A stretch of 64,000 nt of DNA from Bradyrhizobium sp. SK17 (GTDB taxonomy: Bacteria > Pseudomonadota > Alphaproteobacteria > Rhizobiales > Xanthobacteraceae). The stretch lies in contig NZ_CP025113.1 of NCBI RefSeq assembly GCF_002831585.1, forward strand, positions 1,054,001 to 1,118,000, given 5' to 3'. A program made the position numbers and the translations under genes. Of the stretch, positions 44,634 to 53,893 are shown in pieces. The notes under the pieces are model-generated. The model was not told where the DNA came from, did no database searches, and saw nothing but the letters and a program-made list of their open reading frames with translations. Numbering within the stretch: the first letter of the stretch is position 1; each line of letters starts with the position of its first letter.

Positions 44634-46214
44634 ATGACCAGTTCAAAAGCAGTGCCCGGCATCGTCGGACCGTTCGCGGGGCTCGACGTGCCGTGGTTGC
44701 TGCGGATGCGCGCCGAGGTGCGCCGCGATCATCCATTCCTGATCTGGGCCCCGTTCGATGCGCCGGCGCGGCGCTGGAGCTATGGCGAATTTCATGAGCG
44801 TGTCGGCGCGCTGGCCGCAGGGCTTGCCAAGCGCGGCATCCGGCAAGGCGACTATGTCCTGATCCATCTCGACAATTGCATCGAGGCGATCATGTCGTGG
44901 TTTGCCTGTGTCGAGCTCGGCGCGATCGCCGTCACCACCAACACCCGCTCGGCCGCGGCCGAGATCGAATATTTTGCCGGCCATTGCGGCGCGGTCGCCG
45001 CGATCACCCAGCCGGCCTATGCTGAACTGATCGCAGCCAACTGCAAGGGGCTGCGCTGGATCGCGGTGACCTCGCACGATGCCGGGCAGGCCCCGGCACA
45101 GCCGACCGCGCGCGGCGATAGCTTCGATTCGCTGTTCGCCGACAGCGCCGACCGGCCGAAGCGCCCGATCGATCCGCTCGCACCGTGCAGCGTGCAATAC
45201 ACCTCCGGCACCACGTCACGGCCGAAGGCGGTGCTGTGGACCCATGCCAACGCGCTGTGGGGCGCCAAGATCAACGCCGCGCACCAGGACCTGCATGCGA
45301 CGGACGTGCACCAGACCTATCTGCCGCTGTTCCACACCAACGCGCTGGCCTATTCGATGCTGGCGAGCCTGTGGGTCGGGGCGACCTGCGTGATCCAGCC
45401 GCGCTTCTCGGCGAGCCGGTTCTGGCCGGTGGCGCTCGAACACGGCTCGACCTGGACCTCGACGATTCCGTTCTGCATGAAGGCGCTGCTGGAGCACGAG
45501 GTCCCGAAGGATCACAAGTTCCGGCTTTGGGGCACCGCCGTGAACGAGCCGCCGCCATTCGCCGTGTTCGGCATCAAGATCATCGGCTGGTGGGGTATGA
45601 CCGAGACCATCACCCACGGCATCATCGGCGAGGTCGACCAGCCGAACACGCCGATGTCGATCGGCCGCGCCGCGCCGGAATACGAAATCCGCATCACCAG
45701 TGATGACGGCACCGCGACCGGCGTCGGCGAGACCGGCAATCTCCTGATCAAGGGCATTCCCGGCCAGTCGTTGTTCGCCGAGTATCTGCACAACGACAAG
45801 GCGACGCGCGAGAGCTTCGACGAGCACGGTTATTTCATCACCGGCGACCGCGTCACGATGCTGGAGCGCGGCTATATCAAGTTCGGCGACCGCTCCAAGG
45901 ACATGCTGAAGGTCGGCGGCGAGAACGTCGCGGCCTCCGAGATCGAGCAGGTGATCGCCGTGGTGCCGGGCGTGCGCGAGGCCGCGGTGGTCGCGAAGAA
46001 GCATCCGATGCTCGACGAGGTGCCGGTCGTCTTCATCATCCCGCAGGCCGGCGTCACGGCCTTGCCGGCCGACCTGCACGACAAGGTCATGACCGCCTGC
46101 CGCTCGGCGCTCGCCGACTTCAAGGTGCCGCGGGAGATCCGCTTCGTCGACGAGATGCCGCGCTCGACGCTGGAGAAGGTCGCGAAGGCGGAGTTGCGCA
46201 AGATGCTGGAATAG
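44634..46214 (+). CDS. AMP-dependent acyl-CoA synthetase/ligase family protein
   Basis: 526 residues. ANL-family motifs: QYTSGTTSRPKAVLWTHAN (P-loop), GWWGMTETITHG, GYFITGDRVTMLERGYIKFG and the C-terminal lysine in MPRSTLEKVAKAELRKM. Activates a carboxylic acid as adenylate and transfers it to CoA. Relatives are labelled crotonobetaine/carnitine-CoA or medium-chain ligases. GGGAGGACAC before the ATG is a strong start. Lies 137 bases after the VOC gene. Confidence 0.92.
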   Translation: MTSSKAVPGIVGPFAGLDVPWLLRMRAEVRRDHPFLIWAPFDAPARRWSYGEFHERVGALAAGLAKRGIRQGDYVLIHLDNCIEAIMSWFACVELGAIAVTTNTRSAAAEIEYFAGHCGAVAAITQPAYAELIAANCKGLRWIAVTSHDAGQAPAQPTARGDSFDSLFADSADRPKRPIDPLAPCSVQYTSGTTSRPKAVLWTHANALWGAKINAAHQDLHATDVHQTYLPLFHTNALAYSMLASLWVGATCVIQPRFSASRFWPVALEHGSTWTSTIPFCMKALLEHEVPKDHKFRLWGTAVNEPPPFAVFGIKIIGWWGMTETITHGIIGEVDQPNTPMSIGRAAPEYEIRITSDDGTATGVGETGNLLIKGIPGQSLFAEYLHNDKATRESFDEHGYFITGDRVTMLERGYIKFGDRSKDMLKVGGENVAASEIEQVIAVVPGVREAAVVAKKHPMLDEVPVVFIIPQAGVTALPADLHDKVMTACRSALADFKVPREIRFVDEMPRSTLEKVAKAELRKMLE

Positions 46215-46222
46215 GACCTGCT

Positions 46223-46310
46223 CGTCATTGCGAGCGAAGCGAAGCAATCCATGGTTCAGCGCATGCGAGATAAATGGATTGCTTCGTCGCTGCGCTCCTC
46301 GCAATGACGG
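46223..46310. repeat. Palindromic intergenic repeat
   Basis: CGTCATTGCGAGCGAAGC...GGATTGCTTCG...CTCGCAATGACGG: the two ends are inverted copies of each other. It separates two convergent genes and belongs to the same family as 40606-40718. Confidence 0.8.
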
Positions 46311-46317
46311 TGAGACC

Positions 46318-47607
46318 TTAATTCACCTCGAACCGGATCGGCAGCTTCTTCGGGCCACTCACAAAATAGGCCTGCGTCATCTTCACCTCGCCGTCGAGCG
46401 ACAGCGATTTCAGGTGCGGCAACAGCTCCTCGAACAGGATGCGCATCTCGAGCTTGGCGAGATACTGGCCGAGGCAGAGATGCGCGCCATAACCAAACGC
46501 GACGTGGCGGTTGGGCTTGCGGTCGCTGCGGAAGCGGTCGGGCTCCTCGAACACCTCCTCGTCGCGATTGCCCGAGGCGTAGCACAGCATCAGCCAGTCG
46601 CCCTTGGCGATCTTGCGGCCGCCGAGCTCGGTGTCGGCGGTGGCCGAGCGCATGAAATGCTTGACCGGCGTCATCCAGCGGATCGATTCGTCGACCAGGC
46701 CCGGGATCAGTTCCGGATTGGCCTTCACCTTGGCGAACTCCGCGGGGTCCCTCGCCAGCGCCCAGATCGCGCCCGCGGTCGAGGACGAGGTGGTGTCGTG
46801 GCCGGCGGTCGCGACGATCATGTAATAGCTGGTCTGATCGTGCTCCGGCATGTAGTCGCCGCCGATCTTCGCATTGGCGATGACGGTGGCGAGATCGTCG
46901 CGCGGATTCTGCCGGCGATCCTCGGTGATCTTGCGGAAATAGGCGGAGAAGTCGGCGATGATCGCCTGCAACATCACCGAGACCTGCTCCGCGCTCAGCG
47001 CGTCGCGGACGCGCGCCGTGTCGGGATCCTGCGGGCCGAACAGCTCCTGCGTCAGCTTGAGCATGCGCGGCTCATCGGCCTCGGGCACACCGAGGATCTC
47101 CATGATGACGTGCAGGGGATAGCCGAGCGCGACGTCGTCGACGAAATCGCAGGCGCCGCCGCGGTCGAGCATGCGCTGCACGGTGGCGCGCGCGATCTCG
47201 CGGACCCGGCCCTCGAACTTGCCGAGATTGGCCGGCATGAACCAGCCCTGCGTCAGCGCGCGATACTTCGGATGGTCCGGCGCGTCCATCTGCACCAGCG
47301 AGCGCACCAGATTGGGACCGCCGGTGATCTTGCGAACGCGTTCCTCGAGCGCCTGGTTGGTCAGCGTGGTCGGGCGGTCGGCATTGTGGAACAGCTCGTT
47401 CTGCCGGCTGATCGCCTGGATATGGGCGTGCTTGGTCACCACCCAGAACGGATCGAACTTGTCGGGCCGCGCGATGCCGAGCGGGTTGTTGGCGCGCAGC
47501 CAGCGATAGCTGTCGTGGATACTGTCGTCGGCATAGGCGACGGGGTCGACGAGGGTAGCCGCGATATTGGCGGGGATATCGAGATCCCCGGTCGTTGCCG
47601 TGTCCAT
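46318..47607 (-). CDS. Cytochrome P450
   Basis: 429 residues from ATG 47607 (a GTG four codons upstream also exists). I-helix oxygen groove VATAGHDTTSSS, K-helix ESIRW, and heme loop AFGYGAHLCLGQYLA with the cysteine ligand near residue 378. A soluble class I bacterial P450 that needs ferredoxin and reductase encoded elsewhere. Resembles the terpenoid/steroid-type bacterial P450s by its overall blocks. Converges on the ligase gene. Confidence 0.95.
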   Translation of the reverse strand: MDTATTGDLDIPANIAATLVDPVAYADDSIHDSYRWLRANNPLGIARPDKFDPFWVVTKHAHIQAISRQNELFHNADRPTTLTNQALEERVRKITGGPNLVRSLVQMDAPDHPKYRALTQGWFMPANLGKFEGRVREIARATVQRMLDRGGACDFVDDVALGYPLHVIMEILGVPEADEPRMLKLTQELFGPQDPDTARVRDALSAEQVSVMLQAIIADFSAYFRKITEDRRQNPRDDLATVIANAKIGGDYMPEHDQTSYYMIVATAGHDTTSSSTAGAIWALARDPAEFAKVKANPELIPGLVDESIRWMTPVKHFMRSATADTELGGRKIAKGDWLMLCYASGNRDEEVFEEPDRFRSDRKPNRHVAFGYGAHLCLGQYLAKLEMRILFEELLPHLKSLSLDGEVKMTQAYFVSGPKKLPIRFEVN

Positions 47608-47736
47608 GATCGTCCTCACCCGCGGAAGCCATCGGTCGTGCCGATGATCACCGGAATCTAGGCGGGGTTGAGGAGGACGACTTGCGTTGATTGGCTAAAA
47701 GCCTCGCCCTAGGCAGACGGCAGAGGCCACGAGGGC

Positions 47737-48834
47737 TCAATAATGCCCGAATGCCACCGGGCGGAACGCCTGCAACAATTGCTGGTCGAGCTTGCCGCCC
47801 ATCTCCTCCATCATGGAGAATGCCTTGGCGTGGGTGAATTGCAGCCGGTAGGCGCGCTTCTCGACCAGGGCGGCATAGACGTCGACGATCGTGGTGACGC
47901 GGACGATGTCGCTGATCTCCTTGCCGCTGAGACCGTTCGGATAGCCGGTGCCGTCGAGGAATTCGTGGTGGTGCAGGATCACGTCGAGCATTTCCGGCGG
48001 GAAGCCGCCCTGGGCGGACAGCGCCTCGTAGCCGCGGCGCGGATGCTCGCGGAGCTCGGCCATTTCCTCGACCGTCAGCGTGCCGGGCTTGTCGAGCAGC
48101 GCGACCGGAACGAACGCCTTGCCGACATCGTGCAGCAGCGCGGCGCGGGCAAGCCGGCGCTGATCGTCGTCGCGCATGCCGAGGTGCTGCGAGAACGCCA
48201 CCGCGAAGCCGGTCACGAACAGGCAATGGCGATAGGTCTCCTGGTGATGGCAGCCGACGGTGGTCAGCCATTCGCGCAGCGAGTTGTGCTTGATCGCCTT
48301 GAGGATCTTGTTTTCGGCGGCGACGATGTCGTCGAACTTGAGCGGTTCGCCGGCGCGCATCCGCTCGAACATCTTGACCATCACGCCATGCGCGGCTTCG
48401 ACGCCACGGTTGAGCGCCTTGCCGCGATCGGTCTCATCGTAACCGCTGTTGTCGGGGAACGCGGCGCGGATGCGCTGGAGGATGCCGCGCGCATCGAACG
48501 GCCGCGAGATGGTGTCGGTGGCGCCGAGCGCCCAGGCCTGCATCGAGGCGTGGTGCAGCGCATCCGCCAGCACGAACAGCCGCGGCATCTCGCGATAGGC
48601 ATCGGCCTGCAACTTGGCGCGGACCAGTTGCACCGCTTCGGGCGAGCGCAAATTGATGTCGACCACGATGCCGGAAAGATCACGGTCGGGCCGCTCGGGA
48701 ATATCCGACGTCGGAACGGTATCGACCTCGCCCACGGAGCGCAGGATGCTGGCGAGTTCGGTGCTTTGATCGCTTCGATCCGACGCCAGCAGCAAGCGGC
48801 GCTTCGAAGTCTGATTATTGGCCAAGGCAGTCAT
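47737..48834 (-). CDS. HD-GYP cyclic-di-GMP phosphodiesterase with N-terminal receiver-like domain
   Basis: 365 residues. The first 125 resemble a response-regulator receiver (RLLLASDRSDQSTELASILR; GIVVDINLRSPE with a possible phosphoacceptor Asp). The second half has the HD pair LLHDVGKAFVP and the GYP block HHHEFLDGTGYPNGL, both intact, so it should hydrolyse cyclic-di-GMP. Stands alone; no histidine kinase is adjacent. Confidence 0.93.
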   Translation of the reverse strand: MTALANNQTSKRRLLLASDRSDQSTELASILRSVGEVDTVPTSDIPERPDRDLSGIVVDINLRSPEAVQLVRAKLQADAYREMPRLFVLADALHHASMQAWALGATDTISRPFDARGILQRIRAAFPDNSGYDETDRGKALNRGVEAAHGVMVKMFERMRAGEPLKFDDIVAAENKILKAIKHNSLREWLTTVGCHHQETYRHCLFVTGFAVAFSQHLGMRDDDQRRLARAALLHDVGKAFVPVALLDKPGTLTVEEMAELREHPRRGYEALSAQGGFPPEMLDVILHHHEFLDGTGYPNGLSGKEISDIVRVTTIVDVYAALVEKRAYRLQFTHAKAFSMMEEMGGKLDQQLLQAFRPVAFGHY

Positions 48835-49063
48835 GGAATCCCCGTCGCGGTAACGACCGACGGCGGACGCTACCTGACGATGCGTTCCCTCCCGCTTAAT
48901 GGGGATGCTGAACGGCGGTTAAGCGCGGTCGATACAATTTGATGGACCGGAAAATCCGCTAGCAATATCAGGCCGGCCCGGACCGACGCGTCGAGGCGGC
49001 TCCCGCAGCCAATCATCAATTTTTGGGTGGTTCAAGATGGCGTTGATACCTGCGTCGGCGCGC

Positions 49064-49987
49064 TCACGCGCAGGGTCTCAGATAGCCTGCGGCGATCGCC
49101 ATCTCCACAAGCTCCTTGATGCCGTCGCGGAGACCGCTGATGCCGACGTCGCGCTCGCTCCGCTCGTGCCAGACGACGCCCGCGTCGAAGCCAGGCAGAT
49201 CGAACGGAAGCTTGAACCTTGCAACGTCCGTGCGGCGCTCGACCAGCCCATCGGGAACGATCCCGAGCAGATCGCTGTTGGCGACGAGGCCGGCCACCAG
49301 CATATGGCTCGGCACCAAAAGGCCGATGTCGCGCGTGATCCCCTGACGGCGCAAGGCGAGATCGATCCGGTTCGGAAACAGCCCGTCGGAGGATACCATG
49401 ACGTGACGTTGCGCCATGAAGCGTTCGCGTGACGGCCGCTTCAGGATCGGATGACCGGGTCTGGCGATGCCAACGAAGTCCGAGCGGCAGAGTTTGAGCG
49501 CGTGCAACTTCGCGGGCAGCGGCTCGAGCGGCGCCACCATGAGATCGCAAGTGCCGTCGACCACCATGCGTACCGCAACGTCCGGGCCCGGCCACGGCTT
49601 GGCGTGGACCGACAGATAGGGCGCCCTCGCCTGAACCCAGCGCCACAGATCCGGCAGCAGTCCCGCCAGCGCATAATCGCCCGATGTCAGCGTGACGGTC
49701 TGGCGAACCTCGGACAGCGGCTGCGGGGTCAGCCCGACCACGGCCTCGACCCCGGCCAGCACGTCGTTCAGCGGACCGGCCAACCGCTCGGCCTTGGGCG
49801 ACAGCATGAAGCGATTGCCGTGCCGGATCAGGATCGGATCGTCGAACAATACGCGCAATCGCTCCAGCGCGTTGCTGAGCGCCGGCTGCGAGAGGCCGAC
49901 ACGTTTGGCCGCCTTGCTGACGTGGCGCTCCGCGAGCAACGCCTGCAACACCACCAGCAGATTGAGGTCGATCGAACGCAAATTCAT
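49064..49987 (-). CDS. LysR-family regulator (NodD/NahR-like subgroup)
   Basis: 307 residues from ATG 49987. NLRSIDLNLLVVLQALLAER, VSKAAKRVGLSQPALSNALE and RLRVLFDDPILIRHGNRFML form the helix-turn-helix region of the NahR/NodD/LinR subgroup, followed by a periplasmic-binding-like sensor domain (about 95-300). No nod genes are near. Divergent from the hypothetical gene at 50169, which could be its target. Confidence 0.92.
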   Translation of the reverse strand: MNLRSIDLNLLVVLQALLAERHVSKAAKRVGLSQPALSNALERLRVLFDDPILIRHGNRFMLSPKAERLAGPLNDVLAGVEAVVGLTPQPLSEVRQTVTLTSGDYALAGLLPDLWRWVQARAPYLSVHAKPWPGPDVAVRMVVDGTCDLMVAPLEPLPAKLHALKLCRSDFVGIARPGHPILKRPSRERFMAQRHVMVSSDGLFPNRIDLALRRQGITRDIGLLVPSHMLVAGLVANSDLLGIVPDGLVERRTDVARFKLPFDLPGFDAGVVWHERSERDVGISGLRDGIKELVEMAIAAGYLRPCA

Positions 49988-50168
49988 CTGATCAATACCC
50001 GGATATACAAAGTATCCATTAGATCGATGCATTGCACTGCGCTAGGAGTTTCGCAACTCACTTGCCCCTCACCGCCGACCTTTGCCGGGGGCGCGATCGA
50101 TCCGAACACCGGCCACGATGTGGATGCGGCGCTGCGGATGGGCCGCGCCATCGCAGGCGCGCGCCTTC

Positions 50169-50759
50169 ATGGACCCTTGTGATGCATGCCCCAAGCGCGC
50201 CGGCCTGGCACGCAACCTTGCGACCCTCCTGACCGGAATCTGCGTGTCCTCCTGTGCGCACGACCCATCCGATCGCGTCACCGGGGAGTGTTCGGTGGCG
50301 CTGGTCGGCAAGTGCTCGTCCAAGCAGGTCACCAGCGACCTGTCGGCGAGCGACAAGGCGGCGCTGGTGTCGTTGCAGAACCGCAAAGTCGGCATCACCA
50401 TCAACGATGCGTTGAAGGCCGCGGAAGCCTCGCTGAAGGCAAACGAGTTCGAGCAGGTGTCGATCGACAGCACCGGCGCACTGGTGCAGGGCGAGAAGAA
50501 TCACAAGATCGCCGACCGTGGTCATCAGGTGCTACAGGCGGTGATCAACGCCAAATTGCCGATGCTGAGGGCCAAGCCCGACCACGAGACGACGCGCGCG
50601 CTGGTGACGGTGCACGCGCTGTCGGGCATCACCGCGGTGCACGCCGAATTCATCACGACGATCTGGGACAGCAAGGGCGATTCGAAGACGCGCGTGGTGA
50701 CCGATCCGCAGGTCTATAATTCGTTCTTCGCCAAGTTCGCCGACAATTCGCCCCGGTGA
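50169..50759 (+). CDS. Hypothetical protein with lipoprotein-like N-terminus
   Basis: 196 residues. The start region has NLATLLTGICVSSCAHDP, in which LLTGIC or VSSC might be a lipobox, so a lipoprotein is possible. The rest is soluble and charged (LVSLQNRKVGITINDALKAA, HALSGITAVHAEFITTIWD). No family recognised. Ends with a bidirectional terminator. Confidence 0.6.
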   Translation: MDPCDACPKRAGLARNLATLLTGICVSSCAHDPSDRVTGECSVALVGKCSSKQVTSDLSASDKAALVSLQNRKVGITINDALKAAEASLKANEFEQVSIDSTGALVQGEKNHKIADRGHQVLQAVINAKLPMLRAKPDHETTRALVTVHALSGITAVHAEFITTIWDSKGDSKTRVVTDPQVYNSFFAKFADNSPR

Positions 50760-50769
50760 TCGCGAACGA

Positions 50770-50804
50770 GAAGACGCCGGAGAGCGGTGCTCTCCGGCGT
50801 CTTC
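50770..50804. terminator. Bidirectional stem-loop terminator
   Basis: A 16-bp perfect stem (50770-50785 with 50789-50804) with a 3-base loop GGT, between two convergent genes. T residues follow loosely on both strands. Confidence 0.75.
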
Positions 50805-50826
50805 ATTGGTTCGGTCGTTCAGGCCG

Positions 50827-53112
50827 TCACGCCTTCATCGCGGCCTTGACGGCCTCCGCGGTGATCGGCAGGCCGCGCACACGGGCACCGACCGCGTTGA
50901 ACACGGCGTTGCCGATCGCCGGCGCCACCACCGTCACCGCGGGCTCGCCGACGCCGGTCGCCTTCTCGCCATTGGCGATGACGTTGACCGCGACTTCCGG
51001 CAGCTGGCTCATCCGCAGCGGCGTGTAGCTGTCGAAATTGGTCTGCTCGATGCCGCCGTCCTTCAACGTCGCCTTCTCGAACAGTGCCAGTGACATGCCC
51101 CACAGCGCCGCGCCCTCGACCTGGGCCCGGATGCCATCGGGGTTCACTTGCGTACCAACGTCGGTCGCAACCGTCAGCTTCTTCACCGTCACCTCGCCCG
51201 ACGGGGCGACCGCGACATGCGCGACGCAAGCCGTCCAGCTCGCGGTGGCGCGCTCCTGCGACGACACGCAGGCAACGCCCATGCCTTCACCCTTGGGCAG
51301 CTTCTTGGTGCCGTAGCCGGCGAGACCCATCGCCGCGAGCAAGGTATTGCGGAGACGCTGTGCGCCGCCGTCGTTCTTGCCCTTGCCGTCGAGCAGTTCA
51401 ACCCGCAGCAGGGCCGGGTCCTTGCCGGTCGCATGCGCGATCTCGTCGACCATGCTTTCGATCGCCCAGAACGTCCAGCCCGGCGCCACCGAACGGAGCT
51501 GACCTGACGGGGTGGCGTTGTGCGCCATCTCGTTCTTGATCGCCCGCACATAGTGGTTCGGCACGGTGTAGAAGAAGTCCGCACCGTTGACCGTGAACGC
51601 GTCGAGCGGCCCCTTCTTGTCGACCGAGGGCGACAGGAAATCAGGGATACCCCAGCGCGCGGTCGGCCAGGCCGACACCACGTCATGGCTGAGAGCGACG
51701 ACCTTGCCGTCGCCGTCCATGCCGGCTTTCACCTTCTGGTAGGTCAGCGGACGCGAGAAATCCATCGTCATGTCGTTCTCGCGCGTGTAGATGACCTTGA
51801 CCGGCTTGCCCGTGGCCTTCGCCGCCTGCACCGCGGGCACCATCATGTCGGCGTCGAGACGCCGGCCGAAGCCGCCGCCCAGCCACGTCTGGTGCATCAC
51901 CACGAACTTCGGATCGATCCCGGCGGCGCCGGCCGCGATCGCGCCGGAGCGCGTCGCGAACTGGTTGCCGGAATAGATGTGCAGGATGTCGCCCTTGAAC
52001 TCCGCGGTGGCGTTCATCGGCTCCATCGGCGCATGGATGTTGATGTTGGTGGTGTATTCCGCCTCCAGCACCTTGGCCGCCGAGCCAAAGGCCGCATCCG
52101 GATCGCCGTCCTTGACGAAGAACTGCCCGGAATCGCTCAGCCCCTGCAACCGCTTGGCTTCGGTGAGCAGCGATTCGCTCGACAGCTTCGCGTTCGGGCC
52201 GCCGTCATAGCTGATCTTCAGCGCCTCGGCCGCCTTCTTCGCCTGCGCGTAGGTGTTGGCGACGGCGACGACCCAGCCGGTCGTGGTGGTGGTCTTGTCG
52301 TCCAGAGTGACGGCCTTGATGAAGCCGGGCAGCTTCTTGGCCGCGCTGTCGTCGACCGACTTCACGGTGGCGCCATAACGCACCGGCGGCGTGACCAGCG
52401 CGCCGTAGACCATGCCCGGCAACATCGTGTCGATGCCATACTTGGCCGTGCCGTTGACCTTCAGCGGAATGTCGAGCTGCGGCACCGAGACGCCGATCAT
52501 GGTGTATTGGTCGGCGGTCTTCAGCTTGATCGCCTTCAGATCGTCCGCCGTGAACGTCTTGGTCGCCTTGCCGCTCTTCACCACCTCGGCGAACGACATC
52601 GACTTCTTCGACTTCGCGTGACTGATCCTGGAGTCGCGTACCACCAGCTCGCCGGCCGGCACGCCCATGGAGGCCGCCGCCGCCTCGGTCAATGCGATGC
52701 GGCCGGCTGCGCCGGCGCGGCTCATGGCGTCGAAGTTCATCATCGTCGACCAGCTGCCGCCGGTGATCTGCGCGCCAAGCACGGGATCATTGTACTTGGG
52801 ATCGTTGGAAGCGAGCTGAACCCGCATGTCCTTCCAGCTCGCGCCGAGCTCTTCGGCCACGATCTGCGCCATGGTCGAGGCGACGTGCTGGCCCATATCG
52901 GCCTTGCCGCAGGTCACGGTGACGAGCCCGTCGGGCGCGATCGCATACCAGACGCTCGGCTCGAAATTGGCCGGCGCGGGCGCCGCGAGCGCCTGATCGA
53001 TGCCGGACGCGGCGTAGCCGAGCACGAGACCGGTGGCAGCGGTGCCGACCAGGAAGGAACGGCGGCTGAGATCGGTCGCCTCGGGGGCGAGGTTCTTCAC
53101 GTGTTTGTTCAT
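50827..53112 (-). CDS. Molybdopterin-binding subunit of a molybdenum hydroxylase (isoquinoline 1-oxidoreductase beta-like)
   Basis: 761 residues from ATG 53112, which overlaps the small-subunit stop (ATGA). A Tat signal SRRSFLVGTAATGLVLGYAA directs the folded enzyme to the periplasm. Blocks typical of the large subunit: TCGKADMGQHVASTMAQIVA, TGGSWSTMMNFDA, QTWLGGGFGRRLDADMMVPA, RSVAPGWTFWAIESMVDEIA, and EGMGVACVSSQ. Such enzymes hydroxylate aldehydes or N-heterocycles and pass electrons to the 2Fe-2S subunit and then to cytochromes. No cytochrome subunit is linked. Confidence 0.92.
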   Translation of the reverse strand: MNKHVKNLAPEATDLSRRSFLVGTAATGLVLGYAASGIDQALAAPAPANFEPSVWYAIAPDGLVTVTCGKADMGQHVASTMAQIVAEELGASWKDMRVQLASNDPKYNDPVLGAQITGGSWSTMMNFDAMSRAGAAGRIALTEAAAASMGVPAGELVVRDSRISHAKSKKSMSFAEVVKSGKATKTFTADDLKAIKLKTADQYTMIGVSVPQLDIPLKVNGTAKYGIDTMLPGMVYGALVTPPVRYGATVKSVDDSAAKKLPGFIKAVTLDDKTTTTTGWVVAVANTYAQAKKAAEALKISYDGGPNAKLSSESLLTEAKRLQGLSDSGQFFVKDGDPDAAFGSAAKVLEAEYTTNINIHAPMEPMNATAEFKGDILHIYSGNQFATRSGAIAAGAAGIDPKFVVMHQTWLGGGFGRRLDADMMVPAVQAAKATGKPVKVIYTRENDMTMDFSRPLTYQKVKAGMDGDGKVVALSHDVVSAWPTARWGIPDFLSPSVDKKGPLDAFTVNGADFFYTVPNHYVRAIKNEMAHNATPSGQLRSVAPGWTFWAIESMVDEIAHATGKDPALLRVELLDGKGKNDGGAQRLRNTLLAAMGLAGYGTKKLPKGEGMGVACVSSQERATASWTACVAHVAVAPSGEVTVKKLTVATDVGTQVNPDGIRAQVEGAALWGMSLALFEKATLKDGGIEQTNFDSYTPLRMSQLPEVAVNVIANGEKATGVGEPAVTVVAPAIGNAVFNAVGARVRGLPITAEAVKAAMKA

Positions 53113-53600
53113 GTGGCCCTCCGCTCGGATCCGGTGGCCGATGCGGTGCGCATGTCGGACGCAGCGCGCATGATCGCCTTCTGGATTCGGGAATAGGTCA
53201 TGCAACGGCACAGATTGCCGTCCATATGCGCGACCACTTCTTCCTTGGTCGGATTGGTGTTCTTCGACAGCAGCGCGGCGGCCTGCATGATCTGACCGGA
53301 CTGGCAATAGCCGCATTGCGGCACCTGCTCGGCGACCCAGGCCTTCTGCAACGGATGATCGCCCTTGACGGAGAGGCCTTCGATGGTGGTGATCTTCTTG
53401 CCGACGGCGTCCGCGAGCGAGGTCTGGCAGGACCGCACGGCTTCGCCGTTGAGGTGGACCGTGCAAGCGCCACAGAGACCCGCGCCGCACCCGAATTTGG
53501 TGCCCGTCATCTGCAATTGCTCGCGGATGACCCAAAGCAGCGGCGTATCATTGGCCGCCTCGACGGACATGTTCCGTCCGTTGATATTGAGATTTGGCAT
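53109..53600 (-). CDS. 2Fe-2S subunit of the molybdenum hydroxylase
   Basis: 163 residues. Two iron-sulfur sites: GCGAGLCGACTVHLNGEAVR (plant-type) and PQCGYCQSGQI with CRCMTY (the family-specific second cluster). First gene of a two-gene operon with the large subunit; no FAD subunit is present, as in the IorAB type. Confidence 0.95.
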   Translation of the reverse strand: MPNLNINGRNMSVEAANDTPLLWVIREQLQMTGTKFGCGAGLCGACTVHLNGEAVRSCQTSLADAVGKKITTIEGLSVKGDHPLQKAWVAEQVPQCGYCQSGQIMQAAALLSKNTNPTKEEVVAHMDGNLCRCMTYSRIQKAIMRAASDMRTASATGSERRAT

Positions 53601-53893
53601 CTCTCTCCCCTTCCGGTGTAGGAAGCCGCTTACGGCGGCAACTCACTGTTGGGTCATGGCTGGCGCCCACCGGGTAAGCGACAGTTGCCAAGACAATGAT
53701 CCGGTTACCGCTTGGAGGCAATCCAATTTGGAACCGTTCGAAAGGAATAAGTCTTCCGAAGGCGCCGGTTGTGCGTTGCGGCAATTGCATGAAGCTTTTG
53801 AAATGCCAGTATTGATGCCTTATCGGTAGGTCCTACCAAGGTCGGTAGTGCCGCCGGACCGGACGCCGGCGGGAAACAACGAGGAGCCCGTGA

